From Venturia oleaginea (taxonomy: Eukaryota > Ascomycota > Dothideomycetes > Venturiales > Venturiaceae), in contig JABMLP010000010.1 in the NCBI GenBank assembly GCA_013176395.1, positions 1,790,207 through 1,854,206 on the forward strand: a stretch of 64,000 bases of DNA, in the 5' to 3' direction. A model generated the notes under the pieces. The model saw only the letters and a list, made by a program, of their open reading frames with translations. It was not told where the DNA came from and searched no databases. Position 1 is the stretch's first letter. Each line of letters opens with the position of its first letter. This document shows, piece by piece, positions 43,330 through 54,300 of this stretch. Made by a program: the position numbers and the translations under genes.

Positions 43330-44186
43330 TCAAGACGTAGCATTCCGGCGCGATGAACTAGACCTAGACCGAGAACGACGCTTTGCTTGCAGAATAAGAA
43401 TAAATTCATGGCCATCCAAAAGTTCACCCAAAGGCCAGTCCATCGACTCCCGAACCCATGCTAATGCATCAAGGGGCTCTCCATGGTCGACGAAGAATCC
43501 AGTATCAACACTGGACACAAGACCACTAGTATCTTCAGAATCAAAAAGCCTACCCCGTAGCTTAGCATCCCGAATATAGCCTACTGGCGAGGCTTTCATT
43601 ATCGATTGCGCGTTGTCTTTCATGAACTCGAGTGAGGCAGTATCAATCGGCCCTAGTAGAGGTGAGTAACCAAATTATAGGACAGTGGCATACACTCACT
43701 CTTGTATGCTCTTGAAGCAGCTAGACAAGCAGCTGGATGGGAGCTCATAACACCGTAAACATCGTCTCCATCTAGCCTGATCTCGTCGAGAAGTCCAGCA
43801 GCAAGCCCACGTTCACGGTAGTCGCGGTGGACAACTAACTGAGTGATCCAGCAAATAGTCCTGCCATCAACAGACCATCTGCAGGCAAAAGCGTTACCAG
43901 CAAGATGACCGTTCACGGTGACTCTAACATATGAGGAGATATCGCTGGGGAGATATTCATTTCGAAGCCTCTCTTTACTTAACCGAACAGGACGGCCTAA
44001 TCGCGATGGTCAGTTCAGTAGCATAACTTGTGGCACGGAATACCTACCTTTCGCAAACTTTCCCGTTCGCTCTGCCGCATGCTCACCCCAAACGCCGTAA
44101 TTCTCGGAGAAGAGCTTCGCGGCTTCATCGAGCATCTCGTCCGTGACCTTGTCACTCTTGAATCCTTCATAGACCTTTCTGTCCAT
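43330..44186 (-). CDS. GNAT-family N-acetyltransferase
   Basis: Three exons: 44186-44048, 43996-43700 and 43652-43330, introns of 51 and 47 nt, all in phase, 252 residues. The acetyl-CoA binding motif A is WITQLVVHRDYRERGLAAGL (about residues 105-124): the beta-strand ending in Val-Val-His followed by R/Q-x-x-G-x-G/A. Start MDRKVYEGFKSDKVTDEMLD at 44186; a longer in-frame start at 44282 is possible and would add a Pro/Arg-rich leader. The C-terminus is Arg/Ser-rich (KRRSRSRSSSSRRNATS). Transfers acetyl groups to an unknown amine; fungal members of this group often act on small molecules. Intact. Confidence 0.82.
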
Positions 44187-44647
44187 ATTTAGAGGAGTTC
44201 TTCGACTGCGCGGACGTGGTATTGGTGGGATGGTTCGAATCTGAGGCTCGAGGGTAAATGCGACGGATTTTCGTGCACGCATCGACGAGTTCACCGGGGT
44301 GGTATCAAGATAAATATGCAAATGGTGGCTGGGAGTGTCGGGAAGCGTGGTTTCGGAGGTCGGTAGTGTATCGCGTCATGCAGGATTCAGAGCGCTTGCG
44401 GAGAAGAGGGGTTGCAGATTTCTCCGAGATTTACGATCGCAAATGGTCAGTGCGGCATGGCGTGACTTGATTTTCAATGAATTATCTACAACTCGCAACT
44501 GGGCAACTTCCAGCCAGCAAGTAACTCAATCTGGCGTTGGGCATCGCCAAACAAGAATGTACCAGCCCCAGGTATCAAAAACTGCGGAGGTTTCGTGCGA
44601 CAAATCCCCGCTGCATAGTCGAACGCAGCTTTGGCCCCTTCTGAATT

Positions 44648-47227
44648 TCACAGATTCTGGATCTCCGGTCTAATCAGCTTCTCAGCTCTGTCGAGCAGTT
44701 CCCCCGTTGATTTTGAATGAATCTCACGCCGCTGCAGATAATCTACCTCAAGGTAGGTATCCACGAGGTGAGCTAGAGCCAAATGTCTTTTGGATTCGCG
44801 AAGAGATTCCCCTTGGATGCAGCGTTCAAAAAAGTGACATGCGGTCTGAAAATGCCCTTGTCCTCTCAGTATCCGGCCAGCGGAATGGATCTGGCTCCAT
44901 ATGATATCAAGCTGCTTCTCAGTGCCGTCTACCTCAGTAGGCATCCACATCTTTGCTTCCTTATGAGCTAATAGGAAGTCAAAGTTGTAAGCATGATTGG
45001 TCGCTTGGGATAGATGCAGAAGTCCGAGGATAGAATGCGATTGCAGTCGTGTGGCTATGTCTGCTTGGTCTAGGAATTCCTGAAGGAGCTTATTTGAGCC
45101 GGTTATATCTCCTTTGAGACGTAAAACCACGCTCCGTTGGTAGACAGCTTCGGCTTGTAAATGTGTGCTATCTGTCTTCTCCAGCAATTGATCGACCAGT
45201 GAGAGAATTAGACGTCGCCGAGCCAATGACCCAAACTTTGATGCAGTGAGTAAAGTTTCGATGACTTCGTCGTTGAAGGGAATCTCTAAACCAGTCTCAG
45301 CATAGCCGCGGAGCAAGTCCTCCAGCACTGCCAAGAGCTTTTCCTTTTCTGAGACTGGTCTTCGTTGATGAGTACATAGCTTGCTGGTGACGGGCCAATG
45401 AACTTACAGAGTTGTTGGGTTACGAGGAAATATGTAGCAGAACAACCAAAGAGCCTGTTCGATCCAATACGATCTTTGTTGGCCGCATATGTACTCAGCA
45501 GGCGTCGAGCCACAGATGTAAATCTCCATATTGTAAGATTTCTCAACCCCAATAGCTGCAATTGATATCAAATGCTCCAGAACTTGCCATAGCCTACCGG
45601 AATCCAAGAATAGAACCTTGAGATGGGAGCCAAACTGAGCGTTTTGTGGGTAAGTCTGGTACTCTACACCATACTCATTCCACCTCTTTTGGGGAGAAAA
45701 CGCTTGCTCTAGCATGAACTTGGGGATAGTTCCAATTGCACAGATAAGCGAGAAGAGTGACTGCTCCGCGCACACAATCATACTCTGATTCTCGATCTCT
45801 TCGTGATCGGCCTCGTTGCGATTGACAGCTAATTATTGGTTCATCAATTGATTAAATATAATAAGGATAGCAGAGCCGTACCTGCGATGAAAGAGTCGTG
45901 TGTCAAGTTTCGAATTCCGGAGAGCCTGAGCAAGCTGGAGCACTTTTGGCAGGGTGAACCGTAAGGATTTCTTCCACTGATAATGGCAGGTCTGGCAAAT
46001 TGTATCCCAGCGCACTATATAGTTCGGTGAACCTAGAATTATTATTAGCTTCGTTACTATAGACTCGGTCAGGTCTCATACAAAAATTGATCTGTCGAAT
46101 GAACCGAATCGAAAAGAGGAGCAATGAGTCCTGGAATACTATAGCTGGGAGTTAAGCAGTCATCGTAACTGCGTTTCACAAATTTGTCCGTCGAGAGGTG
46201 CTCGAGAATAGATTTGAAGGTTTCATCACTTCGAATCCGAACGAGGTCAGAAATGGATATAGCGTCTGCGATTTTAAACGTTAATTTAGCTTCGATAATC
46301 TGACCCTCACAGCATACTTATGAAGAACAACTCTGTTGCCCGATAAAGTGTCCACCCTCTGTGGACAAGTTCAACAATCAGCTGATGTATCCATGGGATG
46401 GTATCTAAAAGCGCCTTCCGATCTCGCTCTCTGATCTCGGTAATGGTCTGAATGAGTTCGTCGATCGCTTGGTCAGAGACACCCTTTTGCCGGAGTATTT
46501 CGCAGTATGATAGGAGAATAAGCACATGGAAATACGCGAATGACCTCTGAAGATCCACATTCTCAAGAGATAACTTCGTAAGAAGGGCCAATTTTTTCCC
46601 TACCACGATGAGTTCACTATCCGACTCTCCGAGCTCTTTACGGTATTCCCTCTTGGATACAACATATGCGCGCCGAGAGAATCCTTGGATAACATCTTCG
46701 TACTTTTCCACCGTACTGAGTCCTAGTTCTGACTGCCTGGCACGCCATCTGTTTCCTTCAGGTGCATTCTGAACAAACCGATCGAATGCTAGGGTTGTCC
46801 GCGATTTTGTTACTCGCCTTTTCTTTTGTGGTTCCAAAAGTGGCCTGGATGGTGTTGATGAATCTGATGGCGCTGAGCCAGATTGTGATGACTCTGATGA
46901 CTCTGATGATCCAGATTGTAGTGACTCTGAGTTAGATTGGGGCGGCGGCCCACTTCCGGATGGTTGTGAAGGCGGCTGTGACTCGGTAGCCTCGGTCTCC
47001 GACTGTGGCGTCAGTGTCGAAGTGTTTATCGAAGCATTTTGTGTGGATCCTATGGATTGCGAGGCTTTTCGTTTCCTTGAGTTGGACGATAAATCCGTTA
47101 GTGTAACGACTCCTCCATCAGACAAGTCTTGCAAAGGAATGTTGAAATCATGGCAATTCTCGCAGTGTTGTCGCATGCGGCTAAATAAATCCAATTCAAC
47201 CAACACAAAGTCCTCCTCAATCGCCAT
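44648..47227 (-). CDS. TPR-repeat protein resembling the C-terminal part of fungal NLR-like proteins
   Basis: Minus strand. Exons 47227-46318, 46265-46082, an uncertain one ending at 45882, 45828-45408 and 45359-44648. The N-terminus MAIEEDFVLVELDLFSRMRQ is followed by a Ser/Gln/Pro-rich region (residues about 60-120), a basic KKRRVTK patch (possible nuclear signal) and helices. The last exons read EKEKLLAVLEDLLRGYAETG, QSHSILGLLHLSQATN and GHFQTACHFFERCIQGESLR, ending KLIRPEIQNL, like the tetratricopeptide tails of patatin/NB-ARC proteins (from memory). Between 46032 and 45882 three frames each look partly coding (FTELYSALGYNLPDLPL, then CSSLLRLSGIRNLTHDSF); only a 35-nt intron would join them, so a small indel is likely. 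No NB-ARC is present. Confidence 0.6.
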
Positions 47228-47268
47228 GATGGGAGATAATATAGCTACAGCTTTGTGAACCGTTCAAC

Positions 47269-47320
47269 TGACGTTGAAAACTATGAATGACGCTATTCCG
47301 CTTTCGGTGCGACCAGGTGG
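47269..47320. repeat. Partial copy of the 42.7-kb palindrome arm
   Basis: TGACGTTGAAAAC, CGCTATTCCG and GGTGCGACC occur in the same order and spacing as at 42718-42763, in the same orientation. The mirrored half is absent. The two copies flank the acetyltransferase and TPR genes. Confidence 0.6.
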
Positions 47321-47649
47321 CTTTCCCGAGCAGCGTGAAGCGCTGACATCCTGCATTACACAATATTAGGACATGGAATCTCTCGTCCCATCCCCTCCAT
47401 CGATGTGGGGATCAACCCGCAAACTCTCTACCGACGGGACGAGACGTTCAATCATACCTGATGATCGTCGTGTTGAGGGACAGCTGTCAATATACTGTCT
47501 AAGCAATTGACCGATTACTCAAGCAATCAATCTCTCTCAAACTGACTCAAATAAGTTGTCAATCAAGTCATATATTGGCCGAATCGGGCAATCAATCTCG
47601 GGGGTAGCTCAATCGATTGATTGACGAACGCACTGATTCTGACATCTCA

Positions 47650-48335
47650 GTTACCAGATGAAAGTTGGTTCTACTAGTATTGGTTTCGCTGCATACATCA
47701 CTCGTGCAGACATCGCTAAAGCGCACTCGATTCTCTCGGAATATCTTCAAAACCCCATCAAAGATCATATTGACGCTGCCAACCAGTGCATTCGTTACCT
47801 TTGGACCACCAGATTCTACGGATATCAGTATCGAGGCGATACCGATAGTTCTGACTACTTTGTATGTTCATCTGATGCCAGTTTTGCTGACGATATCGAT
47901 ACACGCCGCTCCTCCGAAGGCTTCACTTTCTTCCTGTTTGGCGGCCTCATCGATTGCAGGGCCACCAAACAGAAAACTGTCACCACAAGCTCGACCGAAG
48001 CCGAGTTACTTGCACTGAGTGCGGCTGTGAGAGAAATGATGTGGCAGAAACGATTCTTTGAGCCAATCAACTGCAATCTACACCAGGGCAAGGCGACCAT
48101 ATTCTGTGACAATCGCCAGACTATCCGGCTCATGATGGAAGACTCTCCTAAACTGCAAACGAAGTTACGGCACCTCGACATGCACTGCAGTCAGCTTCAG
48201 GAAGAAGTGGCACTCGGCAACATCAATATTGAGTGGTTACCTACAAATGCAATGCCAGCCGATGGCCTCACCAAAATCCTGAACCCCGCAAGCGCACTCG
48301 CATTTTATCACTCTCCTCAGAATAATAAACCTTGA
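47650..48335 (+). pseudogene. Ty1/copia polyprotein C-terminus (RNase H) remnant
   Basis: The frame reads ADIAKAHSILSEYLQNPIKD, CIRYLWTTRFYGYQYRGDTD, SSDASFADDIDTRRSSEGFT, KTVTTSSTEAELLALS and IFCDNRQTIRLMM: the copia RNase H landmarks (SDASFADD, TSSTEAE, CDN) in order, ending WLPTNAMPADGLTKIL. Everything upstream (gag, integrase, RT) is missing, and no LTR pair is present. Downstream (48336-48600) a TAATGAAATGA-rich stretch may be LTR remnant. Confidence 0.85.
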
Positions 48336-49299
48336 GGCCGCCATTGCTGCACTGGGCAAGCTAATTGATGCTGGAATCACCTCCGGAACCGCCTAAACCG
48401 CGTTGTGGTTGCTCTTATTGTTGGATCGGCTTTGTACACGTGTATGAAATAGTAATGAAATGATAATGTAACGATAATGAAATGATAATGAAATAAACAT
48501 ATATGGATAAGTCTCTTGTATTCTTGATTGTTCTTGTTCTTCTTCGAACATTGAAGTATCCTTGAGATGCAGAAATTGCACCGCCCCTGTCGGTGCCAAG
48601 GATACGACACTTATTTCCTTGGATCTCTCTCTTTTAACCATATGGTCATGGCGCTAGCCGTATACAGCGAATGTACTTCTCTCTTTTATGGTCTTAAACG
48701 CTCATTTGAGCACCAACGCACTTTTTACTTCTTTTGGCTCGGACCTCTCTTGTCACTCCAAAACGGGCCCTATCACCAGTTCTTGGCACCTCATTCATTG
48801 TATAGAATCGTGACTTCAACGTCTCGTTTCTGAGAGGGTGCGTTGCAATATAGTGGAGCTACCGACGGCCTCAATACCGTAATCAGCCTCATATACTAAT
48901 ACAGGATCTTTGAGTCATCCTGATCTATTTCAGTACATACATTTTTGTGTAGATAGCCCGCATTTCCTCTCATTCTGATGATCATACAGTCACTCATTGA
49001 ATTCATACTTATCACATTTTTGGTGTTGTTCGTACTTCAGACATAATGTGACTCTTGACTCGTTCATACTTACGAAGATCCTGTGGAGGCACCATGCTTA
49101 TCCAAGTTCGCCCGAGTTATATGAGCAGACAAGGGGAACGCCCCGTTCATAAACGAAAGATCTACTGTCCATCTCAACGCACTGGCTTACATGCTGCACC
49201 CAGCCATATGTGGAACATCTTCCCGTTACAGTTGACCCCAGAAAGAGCACGGAGGGCTGCGGGACTTGATCCAAATGGACGTAGACAAAGCACAGTGCT
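48336..49299. other. No supported gene
   Basis: Contains short AATGATAATGAAATGATA repeats at 48444-48496 and open frames at 48567 and 49055 on the plus strand without recognisable features. Probably decayed retroelement sequence at the left end. Confidence 0.4.
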
Positions 49300-49661
49300 T
49301 TAAGACGTGTCAATAATTTGGCAGAAGAGATAACAGGCAGCATGTAGACCATGTAGGCACAGGATGCAACCCATGCTCTTGCGACTGCAGGTTCTGGTCA
49401 ACATCCCACCATCTCGAGCCCTGGTATAGCTTACGCGCCCTTGCCTCTGTCGAATGATGGAAAAGTCAGTGTACGTGGACAATTGTGGTTGAAAGTGGTG
49501 GCTGAGCAAACAGACCTGGAGAATCGCGGGTTTTTTCTATACAAAGATACATTAAAAGCCATATCCTCGTGGCTGGTAGTACCGGTCTGGCGTAGTCGGT
49601 GGTACTCTTGAATGATACACAGTGAAAAGATGAGGAGGATTAAGGATTGCATGAGGTTCAT
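49300..49661 (-). CDS. Possible small protein with signal-like N-terminus
   Basis: Exon 1 from the ATG at 49661 reads MNLMQSLILLIFSLCIIQEY and HRLRQTGTTSHEDMAFNVSL. A possible GTCTGT donor and CGACAG acceptor would join it to a second stretch ending CYLFCQIIDTS at 49300. The donor is unusual and no family is recognised. It may be part of the same gene as the membrane-segment frame just upstream (49785-50111). Confidence 0.25.
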
Positions 49662-49784
49662 AATGAACCGGTGACCGAGCGATAGTTATACAGATGTGGT
49701 TGCTTTGAAATCAAAAGACGGGTACATGATTCCGACGGCTGTATGCCACCGATATCCACTTCGCGGCTAACTGAAATTGTGGTA

Positions 49785-50111
49785 TCATCCAACAGCGGCT
49801 GTATCATCTAACAGGTACAGAATTGTGAGGCTCCATTTGGTAGGTTGTATCATACGTCGGAGGGTAGTGAGATTGCTGTTGATCCATTGAGTCGAGGTCC
49901 GGATTTTTAGCCCTGTTGGCCCTGCTTCTCTTAATAACCAAAACGCCGCTAGACATAAGACCATGAAGACCACAATGATGATGATAATGACCGTAATCAG
50001 TATAGGAGAAAAACTTGACTTCTTTAATGTACTAGTGGCTGCACGCCTTAGTGGTAGCGAATTAGCCAGAGAGAAGAAAGGCACCATTAGGAATATCGGG
50101 TCAAGCATGCC
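49785..50111 (-). CDS. Possible small membrane protein
   Basis: From the ATG at 50111 about 108 residues (MLDPIFLMVPFFSLANSLPL) with one strong membrane helix SPILITVIIIIIVVFMVLCL followed by basic residues. Open frame is longer upstream but only from a TTG. No homologue recognised; the plus strand over this stretch is also open, so the coding call is weak. Confidence 0.3.
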   Translation of the reverse strand, partial: GMLDPIFLMVPFFSLANSLPLRRAATSTLKKSSFSPILITVIIIIIVVFMVLCLAAFWLLREAGPTGLKIRTSTQWINSNLTTLRRMIQPTKWSLTILYLLDDTAAVG

Positions 50112-50420
50112 GGGGAAAATAACCGTAGCTTGCTTGAAAATCTGTGAGGTGTTATATATCCATTCCGAATACCTGGAACACCAAAACTCGATGCCGGAAT
50201 CCAAAGACTAGAACGTGAAAACCGAGAACGAGAAACAAAAAGTTAGAAACCAAGATGAATGCTGCAAGGCAAGGAAGTTCTCCGCCTGAGGGGATTAACA
50301 ACTGAAAGAATCCGTGATAAATAGCCAGTGAGTCCTAGGTTCAAATTCATACCCTCAGATCCCAAACACTCTCTCCCTCCTCAAACCACCTTCAACTTTC
50401 GTCCATCAATCAACTTAAAC

Positions 50421-50690
50421 ATGACAGAGACTTGGAACGAACTTGACTGGAGATGCGTGTACCCCTTCTGTCGAGTGTCAAACCACTTCGTCGGTAGTGT
50501 TTTTGAAAAGCTTCGGAAGTGCTCACGTTGTGGTATATATCAAACCCGGCGACAGTGTTGTTTTAGGGAGTGGCTAGGGACAATATTCTTAACGAGAAGT
50601 GACCGAATAGAAAGGGCAAGACTACTACCGATCTCGTCAGCAAGTTCATTTAGCTCTCTTAATTTGGGCGAAAAAGAGAGAGCGGGTTAG
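50421..50690 (+). CDS. Small MYND-like zinc-finger protein
   Basis: 89 residues from MTETWNELDWRCVYPFCRVS. Cysteine pattern: CVYPFC, then KCSRCGIYQTRRQCCFREWL, close to a MYND finger (C-x2-C, spacer, C-x2-C, Y, C, C, W) although one ligand spacing is off and the final His/Cys pair is missing. Short and of unknown function. A second open frame at 50824-51060 follows without recognisable motif. It lies just outside the Ty3 element. Confidence 0.35.
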   Translation: MTETWNELDWRCVYPFCRVSNHFVGSVFEKLRKCSRCGIYQTRRQCCFREWLGTIFLTRSDRIERARLLPISSASSFSSLNLGEKERAG

Positions 50691-51069
50691 GGGGAATCAA
50701 CTCTGTGGTTGTAGTGTTAATAGCTTCGCTATATTCGCAGCTACCCACGACTTCAAATCTGTTGCACCCTATGCCAGTATTTGTGCCATCTTTTTAACAA
50801 GCTCTAATGCCGATTCCTTATCCGTGATTCTATACGACCCAAGCCATATTATGGACGAGCCATTTGATTCCTCGCGGTGCGCCCAGAGAACTAGGAATGA
50901 TCATTATCTTGGAGCTCGATGGTCCAATCTGGCCGTGGTTGTTTGGGCTGAAGACGCGCAGGCGCAATTTCTATTGTGTATGGTAGAGGGCTCGGAGGCA
51001 AAAAAGGTTGTCCTAGGAAGGTGCCAGACGATAACTGTTCTAGGGATGGATATTCTCTAGATCGTAGAT

Positions 51070-51380
51070 TGTAAGAGTTCAACCCTCAAAGGTGTTTCGC
51101 AAGTGAGAGAAGACTGCTTGTATTTCAAAGTATCTAAGTACAGAGAAGAAAGTGTAAATACAGGAAGGATAGCTCGTATAAATAATCCTCCTCTTACAAT
51201 AGATCCTTCTAGAAAGTATCTTTAAATGGAAACGTGACAGCTTGCGAAATAGAACATGGCAGCTTGCGAAATAGAACATGACAGCTTGCAAAATAGAACA
51301 TGACAGCTTGCAGAATAACAAGAGAACAATTGGAAATCCAGTCATGGATAAGCTAGAGAGAAGGATTCCATCCCTTAACA
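51070..51380 (-). repeat. 3' LTR of the chromovirus
   Basis: Starts TGTAAGAG and ends TTAACA on the plus strand (TG...CA). Contains three to four GACAGCTTGC-type 22-bp repeats near 51236-51310. The pol stop codon is the three bases directly next to it, and a purine tract (GGGGGGAGGGG on the minus strand, 51384-51400) is the plus-strand primer site. Confidence 0.95.
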
Positions 51381-54300
51381 TTATCCCCTCCCCCCCTCTC
51401 TTGTAGATAGATGTGAGCGTAGTCTCTGAGGGCGTAGTATAGGTCCGTCGTTTTCAAGAACGTTGCCGTAGGCACTTTCAAAAGCGTCCAGAGCTGTAGT
51501 TTGTTGGAGTTCGCTAAGGGGTTCCCACGTAGGATCAACGTAGCCTACCCACTTAACTAAGACTTCTCGTGTTTGTTGTCGACCTCGCCGGCGCCATCTT
51601 GCGGCTAGAATAGCCTCGATACCGTATTCCTCGTCTCCTTGTTCAGTTACTATAGGAGGCGGCTGTGTATTATCTTGTATTTGTGAAGGTAGGGGATCTG
51701 TGCCAGCTCTCCTAAGTAAAGACGTATGAAATCGGTTGTGGATTCCTCTGGGTGTATCAAGCTCGTAAGACATTGAGTTGATAACTCGTGTAACTGTATA
51801 CTTCCCATGAATCCAGTCTAGTTTCTTACAAGGACGTAGGGTTTTTACGTTCTTTAGGTTGAGCCAGACTTTGTCTCCCACTTTAAAAGAGTCAGCCGGA
51901 GCACGATCTCTATTAGAGTAGTATTCTTGCTGTTGCTGAGCTGATACCATTGACGTTTCTGCCCATTCTTGTGCGTCCTTCAATTTTGCTACAAGATCTT
52001 GTGCTTTTTCTTTTGGATTCTCAGGGGTTTTCTGGGGAGCTTCAACAGTTCCTATATGCTCAATGTTATAACCGTGGGTTAAGAAGAAAGGCGATAGGCC
52101 CGTAGCTTGGTTTGGTCTATTATCGAGGCATATTTGAGCAATAGGCAGGAGCTCAACCCAGTCGTCCTGACTAAATGTACAGAACTTACGTAGATAGGCT
52201 TCAACTTCTTGATTTCTTCTTTCCGTAGATCCATCAGTCTCAGGGTGATACGCTGTAGAGAGTCTTCTCTCTATCTTAAGAAGGTGACAAACTTCTTTCC
52301 AGAAAGCATTAACAAATTGCGTGTCCCTATCTGAGACTAGAGATCTAGGAAGCCAGTGTAATCTTACGTAGTTCTGCATAAATAGTTTTGCAAATCCTTC
52401 AGCTCCAAACTGTTCTTTAGGCACTGGGAACAGGATAGTTCCTTTACCCAAGCGGTCAGTAATAACGCAGAGTCTTGTGCATCTTTGGCTCTCTGGTAAT
52501 TCGACTATGAAGTCTACTGAAATATCTTGCCAGATACGGCTAGGGACAGGAAGAGGTTTAAGTAAACCTTTCTTTTTGTCTCGCCAGACTGAAGTTCTTC
52601 CGCAGACGTCACAATTGCGTATAAACTGACGTATATCTTGAGCAAATCCCGGCCAGTAGAACTGTCTGGAGAGAATAGCAATAGTAGCTTCTCGTCCAGG
52701 ATGCCCTGATAGGACTGAATCGTGTATTTCTTGAATTACTCCTGTTAAGAGAGGCTCGTAGGAGGGCAACCAGATTCGGTCTCTATAGTAGAGCTGGTTG
52801 TTTTCGACTTTACAATCTCCTATAGAAGTAGGAACCTTTAGCTTAGATGGGAACTGCCTATCTTGCTTTAGAACGCTTTGGAAAATACGTCTGTAGTCTA
52901 GATCTCCTTCGAGTGCAGTTTCCCATCTATCCCTTAGATCACCTGAGAGAAAGGGATTTTGTATAAAGGGGATAGGTTCTTTGTCTACTTCTTGAGCATT
53001 TTCTTGGGCAGCTTCTTCTCTTGCAGGAGTCTTATCCTCTAGAACGTTAATCCAAAGCTTTGGAGGTAATAACGTTCTAGTTCTTTCAACGATTCTTGGG
53101 TCTTGAATATCCTTTGGGAGATCTTGATCCCTTCGAGTTAAGGCGTCTGGAACTACAGATTCAGAGCCTGGGCGATAGCCTAGTTTGAAGTTAAACTTAG
53201 CTAGTATCTGCGCCCATCTCATTTGCCTTTCATTTAGTTCCCTTTTTACCATAAACTTCTCAAGGTTCTTGTGATCTGTGAGGATAATGAATGGCTTACT
53301 TAGGCTTAGTAGCTCGCTAGTCCAATGGACTAGAGCTTTGACTATAGCCATAAGTTCTTTGTCGTGGATATCATAATTGCATTCGGCTGGCAAGTGCTTA
53401 GTAGAGAAGAAAGCACATGGTTTCCAGTTACCTAGCTCATCTTTTTGACTAAGTACTGCTCCGGAAGCCCAGCCTGAAGCATCAGGTTCTACTCGCGTAG
53501 GCTTATCTTCATCAAGTGCAGACAGGACAGGTTCTTTGCAAAACTCTGCCTTAAGTTTTTGAAAAGATTCTTCTTGCTCCTTTCCCCATAAAAATGGAGT
53601 ATTCTTCTTTGTAAGGCGAACCAGAGGCTCCCTTATTGTTGAGTTATCTTTTACAAAGTCACGGTAGAAGTTTGTAAAGCCTAGGAAGCCACGTACTCCT
53701 CGTAGAGTAGTAGGACGTTCCCATTCTTTAATTGCTTTGATCTTCTCCGGATCCATGTGTAGGCCCGTTTCAGTATCTATAACGAAGCCTAGATACTTGA
53801 CTCGTTTGGTATTAAACTCGCACTTCCGAATATCAAGGTATAACCCAGCGTTAAGGCAGCTTTGAAGTATCTTTTCAGTCTTTTCTTCATGGTCTTTAAG
53901 GTTCTTTGAAGAGTATATTACTATATCGTCTAGATAAGCTGAGCAGAACTCGTCTAGGTATCGTCGAAGGATATAGTTTATATACCGTTGAAAAGACGCA
54001 GGTGCACCGGTTAAGCCAAAGGGAGTAACTAGCCATTCAAATAGACCATATCTAGTTCGAAAGGCAGTTTTGAACTCATCTCCCGTTGCGATTCGAATCT
54101 TGTGGAAGGCAGCATTTACATCAAGCTTACTAAGATACTTAGCACGAGCTAAGGTTAGTAAAGTCTCTTTTACTAACGGTAGCGGGTACCTATCCTTTCG
54201 AGTAATTGCGTTTAAGGCTCGGTAGTCTACGCAAAAGCGTAAGCCCCCTCCTGGTTTCTTCACAAAGAGAACTGGAGACGCAGCAACTGATTTACTCTCT

